64,000 nt of DNA from Parvularcula sp039818345 (GTDB taxonomy: Bacteria; Pseudomonadota; Alphaproteobacteria; Caulobacterales; Parvularculaceae). The DNA lies in assembly GCA_039818345.1 (NCBI GenBank), contig JBCBUC010000002.1, positions 146,024 to 210,023 on the forward strand, written 5' to 3'. The notes beneath the pieces were generated by a model. That model was not told the DNA's origin, made no database searches, and saw only the letters and a list, made by a program, of their open reading frames with translations. Both the position numbers and the translations under genes were made by a program. Numbering within the stretch: the first letter of the stretch is position 1; each line of letters begins with the position of its first letter. Of the stretch, positions 60,980 to 64,000 are shown one piece after another.

Positions 60980-61450
60980 CTACTGGCTCTGATTGAAGCA
61001 GTACCGAGCGATTTTCCATTCGCCGTCGATCTCTTCAAAGACCCACAGTTCACGGTTGATCTCAGGCACGGTCTGATTGCCCTCTTTGATGAAACGTGTG
61101 CCCACTGATGTCGTTGTCGCGTAGGCGACATCTCCGCTGACGATGATGTCTGATGGGTCGATGTCGAACTCGAGTTCGAGCGACAAAGCATCGAAGGCGA
61201 AGGCGTAAAAGCCAGTGATGTTCTCTGCACCCTCGAATGCATCAAACCGATCGGGCAGCAAGATGGCGTCGCTCGCGTAAAGCCCGCCAACGCTCTGCGC
61301 GTCCCCGGCGTTCACGAACTGCTCATAGCTCTCCAGCACCCGGATAATGCCCTGAACATCATCGGACGTTTGCCCAAGGACGGTGCCTGAAGCTGACATA
61401 GATGCAATGGAAACGATAGCTCCGTATGCGATAAGTTTCTGAATGCTCAT
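60980..61450 (-). CDS. Exported SnoaL/DUF4440-type protein
   Basis: The product is 156 residues from ATG 61450, with AGAGGGA as ribosome site. A signal peptide (LIAYGAIVSIASMSASGTVLG) precedes an NTF2-fold domain: GIIRVLESYEQFVNAGDAQSVGGLYASDAILLPDR, FEGAENITGFYAFAFDA and RELWVFEEIDGEWKIARYCFNQS. This matches the SgcJ/EcaC or DUF4440 type. It follows the duplicated SnoaL lipoprotein by 28 bases, in the same direction. Reaction unknown. Confidence 0.87.
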   Translation of the reverse strand: MSIQKLIAYGAIVSIASMSASGTVLGQTSDDVQGIIRVLESYEQFVNAGDAQSVGGLYASDAILLPDRFDAFEGAENITGFYAFAFDALSLELEFDIDPSDIIVSGDVAYATTTSVGTRFIKEGNQTVPEINRELWVFEEIDGEWKIARYCFNQSQ

Positions 61451-61478
61451 AGCGATTGTCCCTCTTTTCCAACTCAAC

Positions 61479-62342
61479 TCAAAACTTGCCATTGTCGTGC
61501 GCCATCGCGTCAGGGATCTCTTCGAGCACGTCCCAGTGCTCAACGATCAGGCCATCCTCGATTCGAAACAGATCGTAAAAGGCCAGGGGCGTGTCTCCCT
61601 CAGTGCCTTCTGAGACAGCCAGGACGAAGTTGCCCTCGCCGATCACCATATGGACTTTGGTCAGTGTATAGCCCTCGCCAGCCGCGGCTTTGGCCGCCCA
61701 GGTCTGACCAAGCTCGGGCAGACCGTCCGGGATTGTTGGATTGTGCTGGATATAGGCGCCCGGCGCCGAAACGACGTACTCGCCGGCGAGATCGAACCGG
61801 CCACCGATGACCACAGCATTGATAAACTCACTGACGAGTTGCTTGTTGTGCTCGGTCAGATGGTGATCTGTGATCTCGGTCGGGCCATCGACCATCGAAC
61901 GCCCCGAGACGGTAACAGTTGGCGGAACCTGAAGATTGTCCCAGTGCTCAGCCACCAGACCATTCTCGACACGGAAGATATCAAAGGCGGCAAGCGTCGG
62001 TGTTCCGAAGAATTCCGCACCGTCATAGGTGATGTGCATAGCAACAAGATCGCCGTCAGAGATGACCCTGTGCACTGTTGGTTTCAATCCACTGTCCTTC
62101 AGTGCAGGAAGCACACTGAGTATAGGTTGAAGCCCTGTCGGGACTAAAGGATTGTGCTGTATATAGTCTTCAGTCAGAAGTTCGGCTGTAGATTCGACAT
62201 CGAAATCGAAAAAGAGGCTCTGATAAGCCGTTTCGACGATCGCTCGGTTCACATCCCGCTCTTCGCTCGGCGCGCTCGCACCAATACAACCCGCCAAACA
62301 ACTTACCGAGAATAAAAGTCCCGCGCTAAAGACCTTCTTCAT
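61479..62342 (-). CDS. Internally duplicated SnoaL-like lipoprotein
   Basis: The 287-residue product starts at ATG 62342, with GGAGG at a good distance. It has a lipoprotein signal (VFSAGLLFSVSCLAGC) and then two NTF2-fold domains closely similar in order and motif to the cytoplasmic copy at 57339-58121: YIQHNPLVPTGLQPI, VHRVISDGDLVAMHITY, VENGLVAEHWDN, YIQHNPTIPDG, MVIGEGNFVLAVSEG, RIEDGLIVEHWDVLEEIP. A 26-base conserved element lies about 58 bases upstream of its start. The lipid anchor places it outside the inner membrane. Confidence 0.9.
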   Translation of the reverse strand: MKKVFSAGLLFSVSCLAGCIGASAPSEERDVNRAIVETAYQSLFFDFDVESTAELLTEDYIQHNPLVPTGLQPILSVLPALKDSGLKPTVHRVISDGDLVAMHITYDGAEFFGTPTLAAFDIFRVENGLVAEHWDNLQVPPTVTVSGRSMVDGPTEITDHHLTEHNKQLVSEFINAVVIGGRFDLAGEYVVSAPGAYIQHNPTIPDGLPELGQTWAAKAAAGEGYTLTKVHMVIGEGNFVLAVSEGTEGDTPLAFYDLFRIEDGLIVEHWDVLEEIPDAMAHDNGKF

Positions 62343-62400
62343 GTCTTCGCCTCCACAATCAACCGCATGTGAAGTACTGATAACGCTCACTGAAATTGCC

Positions 62401-62426
62401 TGGCAATAAGGCACTTTAGGGATACC
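62401..62426. promoter_or_regulatory. Conserved 26-base element, copy 1
   Basis: The block begins TGGCAATAAGG and ends GGATACC. It differs in only two positions from the copy at 63125-63150. It lies about 58 bases upstream of the SnoaL lipoprotein start. A binding site for the neighbouring HxlR regulator is the simplest reading. Confidence 0.6.
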
Positions 62427-62677
62427 TGGCTCACTTTTTTGTTATCTATTTTTTTCGCGATGCGAAGGCCGGTAATAAAATATGATCTCAAGCATTGTTT
62501 CTTCCATTGCTTACGCAAACAGAGTCTTCGGCCAAGAGATCTGTCGATTCAGAACGCCCGACCTATTGTTTATAAAGCACGCAATCGTGATTGCAGGCAG
62601 CGTTCCTCTGTCACGCACAATGACCATGCTAAAACTCAGCATGGCGGTAGTTCCGCGGGCCGCGAGCAGAAACAGCT
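62427..62677. other. Intergenic stretch without recognised features
   Basis: No gene, RNA or repeat was recognised between the conserved element and the DUF1330-like stop. Confidence 0.5.
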
Positions 62678-63064
62678 CTACATATCTGACGTGATCAGAA
62701 TGTTGATTTCAAGAAACGCTCGCTCGCGGACACGGATCATCTTGCCGTAGGAATCGGATGCAAATACGCTTTCAACGGCCTCAGCGGACGGAAAGTCCAT
62801 CACCAGAACGACCCCAGAGGGGCGGCCATGAATGACACTTTGAACGTTCAGCCTTTTCACCAGGACGCCATCAGCACCCAACAGCAAGGGTAAAACCCCA
62901 TCGAAATAAGCCTGCACTGCCGCCATTTCGTTGGGGTTGGGTAGCGCTGTGACAATCAACGAAGCACCATCGGCCATGGTCGAGTCCGCCGCATGCTGCT
63001 GCGCGGCAGCGCCACCGAACCAGAGCAATGATGCGGTCAAGGCGATCTTCATAAATTTCATCAT
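62678..63064 (-). CDS. Exported DUF1330-like protein
   Basis: The 128-residue product starts at ATG 63064 (GGAAG upstream). The signal peptide is KIALTASLLWFGGAAAQ. The mature domain has LPNPNEMAAVQAYFDGVLPLLLGADGVLVKRLNVQSVIHGRPSGVVLVMDFPSAEAVESVFAS followed by the closing LEINILITSDM, matching the dimeric alpha/beta barrel pattern of DUF1330. The function is unknown; this fold is shared with small monooxygenases. It is divergent from the HxlR gene, separated by 90 bases that contain the second conserved element. Confidence 0.85.
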   Translation of the reverse strand: MMKFMKIALTASLLWFGGAAAQQHAADSTMADGASLIVTALPNPNEMAAVQAYFDGVLPLLLGADGVLVKRLNVQSVIHGRPSGVVLVMDFPSAEAVESVFASDSYGKMIRVRERAFLEINILITSDM

Positions 63065-63124
63065 GTGAGCGCTTCCCATGCTGAGCATCTCGTTGAATTA
63101 TGGGCATAACACCGCCAGACTAAC

Positions 63125-63150
63125 TGGCAATAAGGTACTTTAAGGATACC
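63125..63150. promoter_or_regulatory. Conserved 26-base element, copy 2
   Basis: This copy begins TGGCAATAAGG and ends GGATACC, with two differences from the copy at 62401-62426. It ends four bases before the hxlR-type ATG, so a bound protein there would block that gene and possibly the divergent DUF1330 gene. Autoregulation is likely. Confidence 0.6.
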
Positions 63151-63154
63151 AAGC

Positions 63155-63532
63155 ATGCTGCAGATTACTGTGACCAACGATGAAGAGTGCGAGCTTTGCC
63201 CGATCAGGACTTTGATTGCGCCTTTAACTGCCAAATGGAGGCCGTTGATTCTTCTGTCCTTGCAGGATGGCAAACAGAGGTTCAGCGATGTGAAGCAGCT
63301 GATTGGTGACATCACCCAACGCGTTCTGACTGAAAATCTGCGCAATCTGGAACGCGACGGCTATCTCACCCGTGAGGTGCATCAGACTCGCCGAAAACAG
63401 GTTTACTACGAACTGACAGACCGGGGTCACGCAGCGCTCAACCGTCTCATGCCTTTGATCGATTGGGCCGCAGGCAATCTGAAAGAGGTCAAGAACTCCC
63501 GTGCCGATTACGACGCGCGCGACCCCGAGTAG
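63155..63532 (+). CDS. HxlR family winged-helix regulator
   Basis: The 125-residue protein has the HxlR layout: CELCPIRTLIAPLTAKWRPLILLSLQDGKQRFSDVKQLIGDITQRVLTENLRNLERDGYLTREV and a wing ending in YYELTDRGHAALNRLMPLIDWA. Two cysteines four residues apart (C-x-x-C) near the N-terminus are placed as in redox- or electrophile-sensing members. It is divergent from the leftward enzyme cluster and the only regulator beside it. The 26-base element overlaps its translation start region. It is likely to control itself and the cluster. Confidence 0.93.
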   Translation: MLQITVTNDEECELCPIRTLIAPLTAKWRPLILLSLQDGKQRFSDVKQLIGDITQRVLTENLRNLERDGYLTREVHQTRRKQVYYELTDRGHAALNRLMPLIDWAAGNLKEVKNSRADYDARDPE

Positions 63533-63877
63533 GCTCGACTGCGCCAATTGACCAAAACCATATAACACGTTAACAGTATGAAAAATCAGACAGCTGATGT
63601 TCTTTTGAGGCGTACAATTCTGATGGTCTTTGATCAATCAAACAGAGAAAGTGGGAGCCGATCATCACCTGATGCTACGTTCCAGGGCGCCGTTAACTCG
63701 CAAAATTGGGACGTCTACACTCTGCCAGATAGCGTCTGCGTCGACAGCCCACTGTTCAAGATGATTTAGACTGTGATCACCAGTAAAAACATCACGCTAC
63801 ACCCAGTTCGTCTAATGACTTTCAGACGTCCACTCTTACCTGGTGCCCGCGACAAAACGGGCTCACCTGACAGACAC
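63533..63877. other. 345-base stretch without a convincing gene
   Basis: A 63-codon plus-strand frame at 63578-63769 shows no recognisable family and is probably chance. An imperfect GGTGCCCG/CGGG-CACC hairpin near 63842-63866 lies 12 bases beyond the stop of the last gene and could help its termination. Confidence 0.4.
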
Positions 63878-64000
63878 CTATTTTGACAAGGCTTTTTTCC
63901 GCAAACGGAGACCAAGGAGGCCCGATGCGAAAAGGAGCGCGGCACCAGGAACAGGGATTTCCTCGGAAACACCAGCCAACAGAGTTGCACGAAGGATGGT
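63878..64000 (-). CDS. C-terminal part of a second VPLPA-CTERM-like protein, partial
   Basis: A minus-strand frame enters from the right edge and ends with TAG at 63878-63880. The 40-residue tail contains GVSEEIPVPGAALLFASG then LLGLRLRKKALSK. This is a PEP-CTERM/VPLPA-CTERM-type sorting signal: a proline-rich motif, a hydrophobic segment and a basic tail. The rest of the protein lies outside the window. Together with the protein at 24497-26539 it implies that the genome encodes an exosortase. The assignment rests on the tail only. Confidence 0.75.
   Translation of the reverse strand, partial: TILRATLLAGVSEEIPVPGAALLFASGLLGLRLRKKALSK

Noticed and set aside
63578..63769. Small 63-codon gene
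   Set aside because: No ribosome site of quality, no recognisable domain and no conserved neighbourhood signal.

Overview
The window looks like a piece of an alphaproteobacterial chromosome. Indicators are the cta-type heme A synthase next to a DUF2842 gene and close to rplM-rpsI, ribosomal protein S9 with an N-terminal extension, a GspM/GspN type II secretion tail, and two proteins ending in VPLPA-CTERM-like sorting signals. A marine, obligately heterotrophic, outer-membrane-rich organism of the Hyphomonadales/Parvularculales/Caulobacterales type is my inference; I cannot name the species. Base composition is moderately high GC, with AT-richer stretches by eye near 30.9-31.3, 36.7-36.9, 37.9-38.2, 41.6-42.3 and 55.1-56.3 kb.

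Layout. 0-1.8 kb: end of a type II secretion operon (probable gspL end, gspM, gspN) with a coupled lipoprotein gene. 1.8-11.5 kb: core and housekeeping genes (CDF metal exporter, LOG-family hydrolase, LysM protein, GNAT, DUF2842, heme A synthase, rplM-rpsI with a clear terminator, a three-repeat exported Cys protein, EamA exporter, solo response regulator, lipB), then tRNA-Leu(GAG). 11.9-20.6 kb: a probable catabolic island with a membrane PQQ dehydrogenase, SDR, two-domain VOC lipoprotein, TonB receptor, epoxide-hydrolase-like enzyme and TetR regulator. 20.8-26.5 kb: a signalling module of a Ser/Thr kinase with TPR-like repeats and an ECF sigma factor, divergent from a large glycine-rich VPLPA-CTERM protein. 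26.6-31.8 kb: C45-type hydrolase, two overlapping photolyase-like genes, cupin protein. 31.9-42 kb: accessory region with AraC and TetR regulators, a frameshifted beta-propeller lipoprotein, a PF10118 hydrolase, lipocalin-like protein, a tautomerase pair, DoxX and a flavin monooxygenase. 42.5-44.7 kb: mannose-1-phosphate guanylyltransferase overlapping an AGE-family sugar isomerase. 44.7-51.5 kb: TetR regulator divergent from a complete RND efflux operon (adaptor, pump, outer-membrane factor), then a PepSY membrane protein. 51.6-55.8 kb: a large BNR/sortilin-like lipoprotein and a sulfotransferase. 56.4-63.5 kb: a leftward cluster of small-molecule enzymes (GATase-like, two internally duplicated SnoaL proteins, lactonase-like lipoprotein, SDR, MDR alcohol dehydrogenase, DUF4440- and DUF1330-type proteins) ended by a divergent HxlR regulator. 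The last bases hold the C-terminus of a second VPLPA-CTERM-type protein that lies mostly outside the window.

The strongest candidates for unusual biology are: (i) the kinase/ECF sigma module facing the glycine-rich sorting-signal protein, with a second sorting-signal protein at the right edge; (ii) a translationally overlapping photolyase pair in which the second member carries its helical FAD domain first and an alpha/beta domain last; (iii) the SnoaL/HxlR cluster with a near-identical 26-bp element upstream of two of its transcription units; and (iv) the three-repeat DDSS/CDDPRF exported protein. All functional assignments are from reading motifs by eye; no database search was run.
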